In this document: positions 1-11,532 of the stretch, one piece after another
How the letters are laid out: each line of letters opens with the position of its first letter
Position numbering within the stretch: the stretch's first letter is position 1
NCBI GenBank assembly: GCA_001430745.1
Contig: KQ482021.1
Coordinates: 736,237-752,348, forward strand
DNA length: 16,112 bases
Source of the DNA: Auxenochlorella pyrenoidosa
Lineage: Eukaryota > Chlorophyta > Trebouxiophyceae > Chlorellales > Chlorellaceae
Direction of reading: 5' to 3'
Made by a program: the position numbers and the translations under genes
The notes under the pieces: model-generated
Told to the model about the DNA's origin: nothing
What the model saw: only the letters and a program-made list of their open reading frames with translations
The model's database searches: none

Positions 1-2404
1 ACACCCACACACTCAAGCTTGAGGGACACAGGGCTTCCACGGGCCTTGGCGGGCCCTCACACCCACCAGGTGGTGCCCCAGCTCATGCAGTAGCGGGTGG
101 ACAGTGGTGCCGGCATCGGGGCTGCCCCCCATCAGGTCCCCGCCCTGCACCCACGCCAGGCATCTGCAGAGCAGATGGTGTGGGAGTGAGGGACAGCCCG
201 CCACTCAGCCCATGGCGGGGCAGCGGCAGGCACTGAGCTACGCCGTGCGGCCCTGCCCACACGGCGCGGCGCCGGCCAGTGGCGGCGCCGCTGTCAGCGA
301 GCACAGGGCCAGCCGTGCAGGAGTGCAGCATGGCAGCACAGCGGCGGCCAGCGGGCAGCACGGCGCTGTGTTGCTGAAAAAACACAGGAAAAAAAGCAAC
401 TCTCTGCCACCGTCGCAGGGCCAGCAAGTTACTAAGGGGGCAGCACCTGTCGGTGCAGCCCTGGGTGGCCACGCCGTAGAAGGCGCAGGCGACGCCCGGC
501 GGGAGCAAGGCGACCCAATGACGGTACCTGCGGATGGCATCAGGGAAGGGTGGTGGATGGGTGGTGGGTGGAGCAGGGAAGAGTGGGTGGTTGGGTTTGC
601 TGAGCGAGCAGAGACAGGGAAAGGGGGCTGGAACAGGGGTGGGAGGGGGGGCAGTAAAAGGCAGTTGAAGTCATCACGCACTGTTAAGGATGCGCTGCCA
701 GCGTGCGCCCCCCCTACCCACCCACCCACCCACCACCCACCTGGCGACGTCGATGCCCGCCGCAGCCGCCGCAGCCGCCCCCGCATCCATCCAGCCCATG
801 ATGTCGTCAAACTCGCACCCCGTGGTGCCAAAGCTGCCTCCCAGGGAATTGGTGCCGTTGCAGGGCAGGCGCAGCGTGGGGGTCACCACAGAGGTGGCAC
901 GAGTGAGCGAGGTCCTGAAAGGTGGGGCAAGGAAGGAAAGGCAAAAGATGCTGGGAGGAGCCCAGGAAGGGGGCCCCCGGGCGGGCTGCCGCCTGGCACT
1001 GCGGCGGCTGGTCCACAGGAGAGGGCCCCTGCAAGGCCGCCACCAGCCGCCCCAAGCAGCGTGAAGCTGGAGGCAGAGGCTGAGCATGCATAACGCAGGC
1101 CGGCAGGGAGGCACGGCGGCGGCGCCGGGGCAGGGGGCAGGGCGCAGGCAGCGGCCGTGGGCCGCACTTGTTGTGGCTGCACGTGCGCAGCCGGCCGCCG
1201 GCAGTGGCCCACGCGTCGCTGGCATTGCCCCGCTCAAACACCACCGACTCAACATCCTGCAGGAAAGGACAGAAAGCGCGAAAGAAAAGGCAGAGATTTG
1301 CCCTTGCGCGTGGGTTGAGGAGACTGGCCAGGGGTGGGCAGGCCCTGCGGGCTGTCCCTGGCCAGCTACCACCTCCATGCTCTGTTCCCACGGCAGACGG
1401 GGGCAGGGGAGCTGGCGCCTCACGGCAGCGCGGCCCTGGCAGCAGCAGCGCAGGCACAGCCGCCGCCGCCGCCGCCGCAGCAGCAGCTCAGGCTTGTTAC
1501 GCACCGTCCACCAATGGCCACACACCCCGTCACCCCACCGCAGCCCAGCCGCGGCATTCCCAGTAGACATGAATCGATGGCTAGCAAGGCAGGACAGAGC
1601 AGGGCGGACCTGTGGTTGATACCAGGGTTGGTTGTACTGCCCGCCGCCAAGGGCGGTGCAGCCCTGGAAAGAGATAGGCAGCACCAGGGTGGGCAGGTCA
1701 GCCACCTGCAGCTCCAGCTGCGAAGTGGGGAGGGCCTGCTGGGGCGGCGGCAGCGACGCAGCCTGGCGCAGTAGCTGCCGTGGGTTTGCATAGGACAGGG
1801 CGGCTCGGGTGCTGGGAGCAGGCTGCTTGGCGTCCCGTCGGGGGGAACCCTCCACGACTGACAGGCTGCTGACTGCGAGCCGCTGCAAGCCGCCGCGGAT
1901 GCCAGGGGCGGCGGCTGCCGCTGCCGCAGAGGGGGGTGTCAGCAGGCGGCCCGTGACGCTTGCGCGCTGCCCGCTGTGCAGGCCACGTGCGGCAGAAATC
2001 GCCGCCCCTTCCAGCTTATACACTGCGGCTCCATCAGAGGTGCGCAAATACACCTCCTGCCACGCGCGGCCCTGCAGCAGTAGCGGCGCACACGGTCGCT
2101 GAGCGCAGCTGCCGCCCGGGCGTTGCGGAGGCCTTGGCAGGCATGGCAGCTGGCCGGCATCCATCAGCGGCTCGAGTGATCCATTTTGAGCTTCAATTCA
2201 CGCCGCTCGGGGTCCCAAACCAGCAAGCGTGAAGGGTGCGCCCTGGTGGGGGTCATTGCACAGACTCACCCGGCCGTCCAGGGCCAGCACAAGCAGCTCC
2301 CCAGATATTCTGAAGCCATCGAGAGCGTCCGGGGCGCTGCCGGCATAGGCCAGGCAGCTGAGGAGGAAGACGGCCACGGGTTTGAAGCCCTGGCAGCCGC
2401 CCAT
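1..2404 (-). CDS. Gametolysin-like M11 zinc metallopeptidase, 5' part (C-terminus off window)
   Basis: Probable secreted zinc endopeptidase of family M11; Chlamydomonas gametolysin, which digests cell-wall glycoproteins, is the type member. Exons read downward: 2404-2270, 2071-1610, 1256-1168, 914-741, 527-447, 163-67 (or to 63). All junctions agree in phase and give about 346 residues. The ATG at 2404 opens a signal-peptide-like stretch (VAVFLLSCLAYAGSA). Residues about 35-110 resemble the N-terminal region of the family (SGELLVLALDGR, then WQEVYLRTSDG). LPISFQGC (186-193), DVESVVF and LRTCSHNK, LRLPCNGT and FDDIMGW, then VALLPPGVACAFYG follow in the family's order. The zinc site HELGHH has His340, Glu341 and His344; the third ligand lies beyond the left edge. 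A poly-Ala run lies near residues 95-100. The last donor is ambiguous (GTGGGT or GTGTGA), and the intron 2 donor GTCCGC is weak. Family assignment is firm; substrate is inferred. Confidence 0.88.
540..745. repeat. G-rich/C-rich simple sequence in intron 4 of the M11 peptidase gene
   Basis: Between exons 914-741 and 527-447 the plus strand changes from G-rich (GGGTGGTGGATGGGTGG near 548) to a run of CCCACCC units at 715-740. The minus-strand transcript therefore starts this intron with repeated GTGGG units right at the donor site. It could form G-quadruplexes; no coding content was seen. Confidence 0.6.
1456..1489. repeat. CCG/CAG trinucleotide repeat in intron 2 of the M11 peptidase gene
   Basis: Six or so tandem CCG units followed by CAG units lie inside the 353-bp intron 1609-1257. 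In the minus-strand transcript this reads as CTG then CGG repeats. It is expected to vary in length between strains and explains several spurious alanine/proline-rich reading frames here. Confidence 0.75.
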
Positions 2405-3234
2405 TGGCCGGCCACGCCGGCTCCAGCGGCGGCCGATCTAACTGAGTCTCAATTGTGCGCGCCAGCGGGGAAAGACCGTGCAGAAATGGTGTACCGCCGA
2501 TGGCCGGGTCAGGCCTGCTCTGCGCTGTGCATGTCGAAAGCAGTCGAAAACACGGCATGCAAGGGAAAGCAGGTGACAGAGTTGGGATCGGCGACTGGGC
2601 GAGGAATGCCCAGCATGCTGCGACGCAGCGCTGTACTGGAACTGGAATGCATTGATCTACCCTCACCTATCAGTTTTGGCCAGGAGTGGCGCCTGGTCCA
2701 TGCTTTGTTGCCTGCCAATCACTGCCTGCCTGCAGGGCAGCAGCAGGCAGGCCCCTTGAGCCGATGCATGTGTGCTCAGCACTCTGAACACGCAGCGGCC
2801 CCAAGCAGCACATCACATGTGGTCAGGCAGGATCATCCGCAGCACAGCAGGGTGGAGGCTCTTGGCAAGCATTGCTGCAGGAGCCTCGTCCCTGGCCGTG
2901 TATTTACACCTCACTGTAGCTCGGTGAGCCACTCCGCCGCAAGCAGCTGCCGCGCCGGGAGGCTGGGCCCGGCCGTCATTTCGGCGGCCGCGTTGGATGC
3001 GCCCCTGGCAACCCTGTGCCAGTTGGCAGTCATTCGTTACATCGTGTTGAATTCAGCATCTCAAAAGCGGAGCAGGAAAGACAGAGCGGAGCGGGAGATA
3101 CAGTGAAGAGGGGAGAGGGGGGAAGCACCGGCAGGAGGGGCTGGGGGCGCCCAGGACCGCGGAAACCGCCGGCGCCGCGCTCACAGCTGCGCCGCGGCGG
3201 TCGGCGGTGGGCGGGCCCCCCGCGCCAGCCGCGC
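2405..3234. other. Intergenic spacer: centrin 3' UTR and upstream region of the M11 gene
   Basis: No exon that I can support on either strand. The right end should hold the centrin 3' UTR, and the remaining 630 bp or so upstream of 2404 should carry the promoter of the M11 gene. Reading frames here lack recognisable domains and look like chance GC-rich frames. No TATA box was identified. Confidence 0.6.
3037..3041 (-). terminator. TGTAA polyadenylation signal for centrin
   Basis: TTACA on the plus strand is TGTAA on the minus strand, the usual green-algal polyadenylation signal. It lies about 195 nt downstream of the centrin stop codon at 3237-3235, a normal 3' UTR length. A second TGTAA at 2908-2904 could serve a longer transcript. 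Confidence 0.65.
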
Positions 3235-4932
<1,698 letters not shown>

Positions 4933-5315
4933 TCAAACACCACTCTCGCAGCACAGGGCCTCGCTGGTCGATCGGCAGGACACATATGCCCCCTCATGTA
5001 CAGTTGGACCTGCCCCGGCGCCTCACCATTGCTGCCGGTCAAGTTCCGAGAGAGCTGGTGCGGCCTGGCTGCTGCTGGCTGTCGGCAGCAAGGGAGCACG
5101 AGCTGGGGCTACAGGTGCTGAGATTGGCTGCAAGTGAGAAGAGCACGGCCAGTATGAGTGCTAGAAGGGAGCCGTGACATGCCAGCTTGTCTCCTCAGCA
5201 TGCTCACGCATTTCGCTTGTTTTGGCCTGCGCAGTGACGCCAGGGCAGCCCGCAGACGTTGCGGATCGGCCCTGAGAGGGAGCAGGCTGCCCCAGCCCCC
5301 TGCCCAAAGAGCCCT
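4933..5315. promoter_or_regulatory. Divergent promoter region between centrin and the F-box/LRR gene
   Basis: This 383-bp spacer separates the centrin start (minus) from the first ATG of the F-box/LRR gene (plus), so it must hold both 5' UTRs and promoters. No TATA box or known regulatory site could be assigned. The call rests only on the head-to-head arrangement. Confidence 0.5.
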
Positions 5316-8300
5316 ATGCCCAAGGGCTCTGGCACCACAAAGCGAAAGAGGGGCAGGCCCAGGCAGGTCGGCATCCTGGGAGTGGCGCTCGCTGGCTCCT
5401 CGGATGACGAGGACTACAGGCCCAGCGGTGGCGGCAGGCAGCGGCGGCGCCCTGCCGACGACAGTGACAGCAGCGAGGATGTGCCGCTTGTGCAGCGCCG
5501 CCGGCAGCTGCAGCGGCAGCAGCTGGGGCAGGGCGCGGCAGCGGCGGGCAACTCGCCAGCGGCACGCCCAGCGGCAGCGGCAGGACCACCCATCGACCTG
5601 CCAGAAGAGGGTGCGGGCTCGCATCGGGATCACATGCACCAGCTGTCTGGGTATGCTTGAATCGTGTGTGTTAGGGTTTGAAATTACTGGCAAGAATCAA
5701 TCGACAGTTCACCCAACCTCTGCCCGGCCCACCCTGCAGTGCTGTGCAAAATCCTGCGGCTGGCCTGCGCGCCCAAGGCTGGCGGCGCCATCCCGACGGC
5801 AGCCGCAGGTCGGGCGCTCCTTCTGGCTTCAATGTCAGCCGCTTCTTTCCCTCTGGTCGACCTTTCTGTGTGGGCCCCATGCAGCGCCGACCAGTCCGTG
5901 CTCTGGTGCATGCCAGTGTCGACTGTCTGCCTGTCTGTCAGCCAGTGGTCTTGCTCCTCACGCGTCAGCTGCTGCCAACGGCTCCTGCATGTTGACATCA
6001 GCCGCAAGAAGGCCGGCAGGCTGCCTTGCAGGGTGCGACCAAACCAGCCAGCCGCTCCCCTCTGCTGCGATCAGAGGCCGTGCCCAGACCAGCCAGGCCC
6101 TTGGCTGCTGGGCGCCGGCCCCCAGCTATGCTCTTCCAAAGCTGAAGCTCCGTAGGCGCAACCCCTTGACCTGCCCCCGCCCTGCTGCAGCCTCGTGCGT
6201 CAGCCGCTCCTGGCGCGCCGCTGTGGAGGCCTGCCCGGACCTCTGGCAGCACTGCAACCTGTCCTGGCGGCGCTGCCGGCCCAGCGACGCCATACTGGCG
6301 CGCGTCGCGCCGCGCTGGGCGCACCTGCGCTGGCTCAGCCTGTCTGGGGTGACGGGCGTGTCGGACGCGGGCCTGCAAGTGAGGCAGCGAGGCGTCGGCT
6401 GCTTGGCTGGCAAGCCTGAAGGCAGCGGGGTGCCTGCTGTGTGGCCAGATGGCTCGTGCTGCTCTGGGTCAAGCTGCCAGCTTGCGAAGTGATCGCAGCA
6501 AGGGGCAGCCCCCGCATGCATGCCACAGCAGCGCATGCCCGCACTGGGATGGCTTGCTTGCGGCACGGCGCAAGCCACGCAACTCGTACAGCCTGCTTTG
6601 AAGTGCTGCCCCAGCATGCACCCGCTCTTCACATTCAGTGCCCCCTTTCCCCACTCCCCCGGGCCGTATGCAGACCATTGCCGAGTGCTGTCCCCGCCTG
6701 TCCTCTCTCGCGCTTGCGCACTGCACCCAGTTCACCGACCGCGGCCTGACCGCCGCACTCACAGCCATGCTGCTGCGGCCGGCCGCGGCGGACGGCAGCA
6801 GCGCCCCGCTGCGGCGCCTCAATCTCTCCTACACCCAGGCAGGTTAACCAATGCCATTTTTATAATTCTTCTTGCTTTTGTCCTTTACCTCACTGTCCAC
6901 CGCTGCCCGGGACTGCTCCTTGCTGTCTGCCGCTGCCCCTTGCCGCCCCGCGCTGTCCATTGCTACCTCATGCCTGTCGGGAGGGGTGCGCGGGGTGTGC
7001 AGAGCGGTGCGCCTCAATCTCTCCTACACACAGGTGTGTCGCGCCTCGCTGTCCAGCGCCGTCTCGTGCCTGGCACGCTGCATGCCCCCAAGCTGTAACG
7101 GCAGACAGACATCTTCCGCCGCTGCGCCCCCCCCCCCTGGTACTGCAGATCTCCCCCAAGGTGTCTGGCCTAACCGCCACCACCTCCATCATCACCACCC
7201 AATAGTACTCCTTTACACCACACACCCATACACACACACCTGCGCAGATCTCCCCCAAGGTGTCTGGCCTGGACCATGTGGTGCAGATCTCCCCCAAGGT
7301 GCCCCCCCCCTGGTACTGCAGATCTCCCCCAAGGTGTCTGGCCTGGACCAGGTGGTGCGCGAGGTGCTGGCGGCGCAGGCCCGCAACCCCGGCGGGCCGG
7401 TGCTGGAGGTGGGTGCTGCGCACGTTGTGGCACGCCGTGGCACGGGCCTGCGGGGTTTCCCAGGCTTGGCGGCCCGCCGGGAGGGCGATCTGCGGCCGGG
7501 CCCTGCAGCGCTGCGCCTGCGCTGCTCCGGTGCACTCTCAGAAGCTCATGCCTCCAGTCCCCAGCAGCCCGTGTGGCAAAGGCTGCGGGGGCCCTCTCAC
7601 ACGGGCTTTGGCTGGCAGAATCGCAGGCCAAGTCGAAGACAGCTCACAGACAGCTCACGGATGCCAGGCCGATGTGTGCTGTGCTCCCCTCGGGGTGCAG
7701 GAGCTGGAAGTGGAGGGGTGCCCGCTGCTCTCCCACCACGGCCTGCGCGCTGTGACCGAAGCCAGTGTGGAGGCGGGGCGCCCCCTGCTGGCGGCGCTGC
7801 GGGTGCTCAACCTCACCCAGTCGGCAGGTGGGGGTGGCCAGGGTGGGGCAGAGGGCGAGGGGCGAGGGCAGGGGGCGGCCCTGCGGCAGGAGGCGATGGC
7901 CCACGGCAGGAGCGCGCCTGCACAGCGCGCCTGCGCAGCATGCGCGTCCTTGGCCGCCCTTTCACCGGCGCGACGCGCCCAGCACAACACTCTTTTGGCT
8001 CTTTCAGGATGCAACAGTCCGACCGCCCTCGATCCCCTGGCTGCAGGCGCGCGCAGCGACTTTGTTCTGAACATCGAGCGGCTGCAGTACAGGTGGGGGC
8101 TGCAGTACAGGTCGGGGGCTGCACTGTGGGGGTGGCACAGCAGCCGCGCCAGCGGTGGCTGCGCAGGCGCAGCGTGCCACGCCCGCCACGACAACCCCCG
8201 CGCCCCCTGCGCGCTTGGGTGCATGCGCCGCTTGCCTCCCACCGCCTCCCCTGCGCTGCAGCAGGTGCGTGCGTGCAAGCGATGCGCCGCCTCTACGCCG

Positions 8301-10782
8301 CCAACGCCATGCCCCTCCCCACCCCACCCTGCCGCCCCCGCCGTCCCCACCCGCAGCTGCCCCGCGCTGCAGCGACTGTGCCTCAACGGGCTGTGTGGTG
8401 CCTCGGGATGGACCTGGAATGCCAGTCCCAGTAGCCTGCCACAGGGGGCGCCTCCACCCGCCTTCCCGGCGCTGACCCACTGCCAGGCAAGGGCCCAGCT
8501 GGGTGCTGCATAACGGAGGCGCTATGGGGCCCTCTTCGCAGCTGCGGGATCCCTATCAAGGCGGCGGGCTCCCGGCAGGGCTCGGTGACAGGTCTCGGCT
8601 TGGCATGAGGCCAGCGGGGGCCAACACAGCCTGCATGCAGCCAGCGCGAGCCGCGTTTTTTTCCTGAGGTTCCCGCGCTGCCCCTTTCTGCTGCCTGGCC
8701 CTGTGTGCTGCCTCTCACGTTTTGTTCCTCGCGGCCCGGCGTGCCCCCGCCGCAGGTGGCGGCCAAGTCAAACCCCAACATGGCAGGGCTGGGCACCGGC
8801 GCCACAAACGTGAACGACGGCTGCCTCACCCGGCAAGCGCCCCCAGCTCGCTGCCCTCCCTTTGGTCCCCTCTGCAGCATGCGCCAGCGCCCCGCCTGCG
8901 CCGCCATGCGTTTCCCTCGGGCCGCGATCCCGGGGGTGGTGGGCCGGCCGCCGCCGCCCGCCGCCGCTCTGCACCCCAGCCTCTGCTGCCGCTGCTGCCG
9001 AGGGGGCCCGGCCACGTGCTGCAGCTATTGGTCCAGGCCTGCGCCCGGAGGCCCCCCCTCCCCTCACACACACACATGCACACATGACTGGGACACCCAC
9101 CCACCCAACACTCACCACCCGCAGCCTGCTGGCGGGCTCGACCCTGCTGGAGCACCTAGATGTGAGCGGCTGCGAGCGGCTGTCCCCCGATTGCCTGGCC
9201 ACCGCCATCCATCCCGGTGCGCCTGCGCCGCCGCGGCGCCTGCCTTGTGTATGCCTCATGCATGCTTCTTATGCATGCCTTGTGTATGCTCACAGGCCCG
9301 CGGCCCGGGCCTGCTCGCCCAGGAGCGCTTGCACGGGTGGCCGGCTGGGCACGCCGCGGGCATGCGGCCGCTGTTGTGTCCCCCTGCCGCTGCCTGCCCG
9401 CCGCAAGCGGCCCGGTGCCCGCCTGGCGAGTGTTGTCGAGGCGGCAGGGCGCAAGCAGCCTGCCCCCGGCTGGCGAGGGGGCTTCCCAGGCAGCCGGGCG
9501 CACCTGGTGTGAACCCCCTTGCGTGCAGCCGCGCCGCTGAGGGAGGCGCTGCTGGCCCGCAGCGGCGCCTGCTGCGACGAGGCTGTGGCATTCCTGGTGG
9601 ACCGGTGAGGCATGTGCCCGGGCTGGGGCCAGGGCCAGGGCCGGCGCAGCCGCCAGAGGCTGCCGCCTTGCCGCTGTCTCGCCGCTGTCTCGCGCAGCGT
9701 GCCCTCGCCCCTGTGCTGCCAGCCCAAAGGCACATCGCGGCCGGCAGCATGCGCGGGGCGCTGCGTTTCCGGGCGCCGCGCCTGCCTGCCTGCTAGGCCG
9801 GCGGCAGCGCGGCCCATGCGGCCCATGCGGGCATGCCTGCGCGTGGAACAGACCGTACCAGCCTCGAGGCTCACACCAGCAGTCCCATCGCCGCCTGCAG
9901 GTTTGGGCAGGCCTGATTTGTTATTCGTTATTTTTTTTTATTTCTCATAATATTATTAACAAATAAATATAATTATTATACTTGGCTGTTATTGTTGCAG
10001 GTTTGGGCAGGCCTTGGAGGGCGCAGACCTCTGCTGGGGGGGCGTGTCATGTTTGTATTTAATAAAAGAATATTTTAGATTTGTTGTTACTGTTGCAGGT
10101 TTGGGCAGACCTTGGAAGCTGCAGACCTCAGCTGGGGGGGCGGGCGCATCACCGACGCCGCCACTGCAGCCCTGGCCCGCTGCCCCCGCCTGCACACCGT
10201 CAGCCTGGCAGGTGCGACCGCCGCGGCACGACCCCTTTCCCCTGCCCATGCTGCGTACTTGCCGCCCGTACTGCTTCCATTGGTGGTGGACAAAGAACGC
10301 GAGGCATTTTGGCTGGTTGCGTGATGGTTGTGGAGGGCTGTTTCTGGCCAGGTGGCTGGGCACTCGGGCCTTGCGTGCGGGCTGGTGTGCCGCGTGCGCC
10401 GCGCCTGCCCCACAGCCGGCCTCCACCGCTGCGCAGCCAATTCGTGGCATGCGCCTGCTCTTCGTTGCGCCCTCCTCTCGCCACTCCCTCCTAACATGCC
10501 CGCCTTCTTTCCTTGTCGCCCGACGCCACACCTGCAGGCACCGCCGTCACAACAGGGGGGGTGCGCCAGCTGCTGCTGGCCAACGATCGCCACCGACAGA
10601 ACAGGCAGGACAGCGGCAGCAGCGGCTCCGGCGGCGGCGCCGCTGCCGGCAGCAGCAGGGGCGGCCTGAGGCCGCCCCTCAGGTTGGATGTGAGCAGCTG
10701 CCGAGGGCTGGACCGAGCGGTGCGGCAGGCAGCCGCCCTGGACGGCAGGAAGCTCCGGGCCGCTCTGGGGCTGCCGGGCTAG
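5316..10782 (+). CDS. AT-hook, F-box and leucine-rich-repeat protein (13 exons, 582 aa)
   Basis: Likely substrate receptor of an SCF-type ubiquitin ligase. Exons: 5316-5610, 5740-5808, 6191-6378, 6674-6838, 7322-7408, 7701-7827, 8008-8092, 8357-8486, 8756-8832, 9125-9216, 9529-9604, 10099-10211, 10538-10782. Every junction agrees in phase and the total is 583 codons with a TAG stop. Residues 9-17 (KRKRGRPRQ) form an AT-hook; SSDDEDY and DDSDSSED make an acidic, casein-kinase-like segment. The F-box spans about 93-145 (IDLPEEVLCKILRLAC, then CVSRSWRAAVEACPDLWQH). From about 168 come LRRs of the cysteine-containing FBXL/AMN1 type (LRWLSLSGVTGVSDAGLQ, LEELEVEGCPLL, LEHLDVSGCERL, DLSWGGGRITDAATAALA). 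A Gly/Ser insert lies near 526-545. Introns 4, 8 and 9 need GC donors. The target protein is unknown. Confidence 0.9.
6816..7033 (+). repeat. Duplicated 3' end of exon 4 (copies at 6816-6838 and 7011-7033)
   Basis: A 23-bp segment, GCCTCAATCTCTCCTACAC then CCAG or ACAG, occurs at the end of exon 4 and again 195 bp downstream, with one mismatch. It encodes LNLSYTQ. The first copy is followed by GCAGGT, the second by GTGTGT, a GT donor. Reading through from copy 1 meets an in-frame TAA about two codons later. Copy 2 could only be used as a separate small exon, for which the AG at 7001-7002 is a possible acceptor. Confidence 0.85.
7137..7360 (+). repeat. Four copies of the exon 5 acceptor edge in intron 4
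   Basis: GCAGATCTCCCCCAAGGTG recurs with exon starts at 7149, 7248, 7287 and 7322; the last is the true start of exon 5 (ISPKVSGLDQ). Copies 1 and 4 also share the preceding C-run and TGGTACT. Copies 2 and 4 share GTCTGGCCTGGACCA. The three upstream copies lie 173, 74 and 35 bp before the real acceptor. None of these is a multiple of three, so using any of them and reading through would shift the frame. Confidence 0.9.
9058..9120. repeat. CA-rich simple repeat at the end of intron 9
   Basis: CACACACACACATGCACACATG followed by CACCCACCCACCC lies just before the acceptor of exon 10 (9125). It is a pyrimidine/CA-rich tract of the sort often found before algal acceptors and has no coding role. 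Confidence 0.6.
9236..9295. repeat. Inverted/direct repeat cluster around ATGCAT in intron 10
   Basis: GCCTTGTGTATGC occurs twice, flanking CATGCATGCTTCTTATGCATG, so short direct and inverted repeats overlap. A hairpin is possible in the intron RNA. No function is assigned. Confidence 0.5.
9896..10145 (+). repeat. Three acceptor/exon-edge copies at about 100-bp spacing with AT-rich filler in intron 11
   Basis: GCAGGTTTGGGCAG is present with exon starts at 9901, 10001 and 10099 (spacings 100 and 98). The last is the true start of exon 12. Copy 2 repeats about 48 bp of exon 12 with several substitutions; copy 1 repeats about 15 bp. The filler (about 9917-9990 and 10050-10090) is strikingly AT-rich for this locus. 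The pre-acceptor TGTTATTGTTGCAG and TGTTACTGTTGCAG are also shared, so the unit includes the intron end. Using copy 1 meets TGA within five codons; using copy 2 shifts the frame. Confidence 0.92.
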
Positions 10783-11532
10783 CCGCAAGCCCATGTCACT
10801 GCAGCAGCCATTCTGCCAGGTGTCGCCGCCCCGCGCGCGCAGCCTGGGCGTCGTTCGCACCCTGGGCTGCCGGCCCCTGTCCCTGTTGTTCTCGTATGCT
10901 CTGTGCGGCACTTGGCTGGCCAGCAGGTTGGCAGCTTACAAAAAGAAAGGATGAAAACAAGAAAAAAGCTTACGGAGCAGCTTGCTGAGATGGGCGCTGT
11001 AGTAAAAGGATGAGAGTGGTATGGTTTGCAGGTATGGGAGTGCTTGGACAGGCACTTCACGTCAGAGGATGAGAGCAGTGGGGGTCACAGGTATAAAAAA
11101 GGGTGTTCAGGGTATGGGAAGGGGTGTTGAGGGACTGGATGGGTTGGCAGAAATGCAAGACGGGACCGAGGCTGGAAGAATGTACAGAGGAGTGCAGGTG
11201 GAGCTTCTGAGGCGCATGCAGGCAGGCACGTACGTTTGGGGTGGCAGCATGCACGTTTGGGGCGGCGACTTTCATGCATGCTTCAGGGTGGCAAACCCCC
11301 ACGCAAATCAAGGCGGTGGTTTGCACATGCGCCGAGTGGCAAATAAAGCTTTGGGTCCATTGTGCCGCAGCAGCACCCACCATAGCATGGGCGCTGCCTC
11401 CCTGCCCCTGCCCGCGGCAGGCAGGGTGGAGTCGCAAGTGGGCAGCAAAGCATGGTGAACCGAGGGAGGTGCTTACCTCTGAGTTAGTTCTTTTCCGTGT
11501 TCTGTACAGGCAAGTGACGGCGACAGCGCTGC
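10783..11532. other. Convergent intergenic region with short imperfect repeats
   Basis: This spacer holds the 3' UTRs of the F-box/LRR gene (plus) and the SBP gene (minus). No exon was recognised. Two imperfect copies of a roughly 58-bp unit begin with AGGATGAGAG (11008 and 11066) and end in CAGGTAT. GCACGT followed by TTTGGGG and GGC recurs at 11227-11265. No TGTAA was found on the plus strand downstream of 10782; AAATAAA at 11341 is a weak alternative 3' end signal for the F-box gene. Confidence 0.55.
10936..10940 (-). terminator. TGTAA polyadenylation signal, probably for the SBP-box gene
   Basis: TTACA on plus is TGTAA on minus. It is the only such signal I found on this strand downstream of the SBP stop codon at 11535-11533, and would give a 3' UTR of about 590 nt. 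That is long but acceptable for this kind of genome. If correct, the SBP transcript nearly abuts the end of the F-box gene. Confidence 0.5.

Noticed and set aside
2180..2245. Minus-strand reading RLLVWDPERRELKLKMD as an extra exon of the peptidase gene
   Set aside because: Including it would need an intron of about 27 bp and leads to a stop codon. Exon 1 joins in phase directly to 2071, matching the family.
5669..5680. TTAGGGTTT as a telomere-type repeat
   Set aside because: Only one unit is present, inside an intron; no array.
5603..5740. Apparent one-base frame error between LPEE and LCKIL in the F-box
   Set aside because: The donor side has three Gs (GAAGAGG|GTGCGG), so a canonical GT-AG intron from 5611 to 5739 supplies the Val codon in phase. 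No frameshift exists.
7137..7340. CRISPR-like direct repeats
   Set aside because: Spacing is irregular (99, 39, 35 bp), the repeat matches the start of a coding exon, and the context is eukaryotic.
8878..9060. Possible extra exon in the long open frames between exons 9 and 10
   Set aside because: Exon 9 ends in phase 2 at 8832 and joins perfectly to exon 10 at 9125 (CLT-R-LLAG). An exon here would need an intron of about 45 bp and adds no LRR-like sequence.
9911..10090. AT-rich insertion as organelle DNA or a transposon
   Set aside because: No terminal inverted repeats or coding sequence, and the AT-rich pieces are part of a ~100-bp unit that includes the native acceptor and exon start. Duplication explains it better, though an organelle-DNA search was not possible.
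11175..11500. GTAC sites as SBP autoregulatory elements
   Set aside because: GTAC cores occur here but also scattered elsewhere in the window, including inside exons; no clear enrichment near the SBP promoter.
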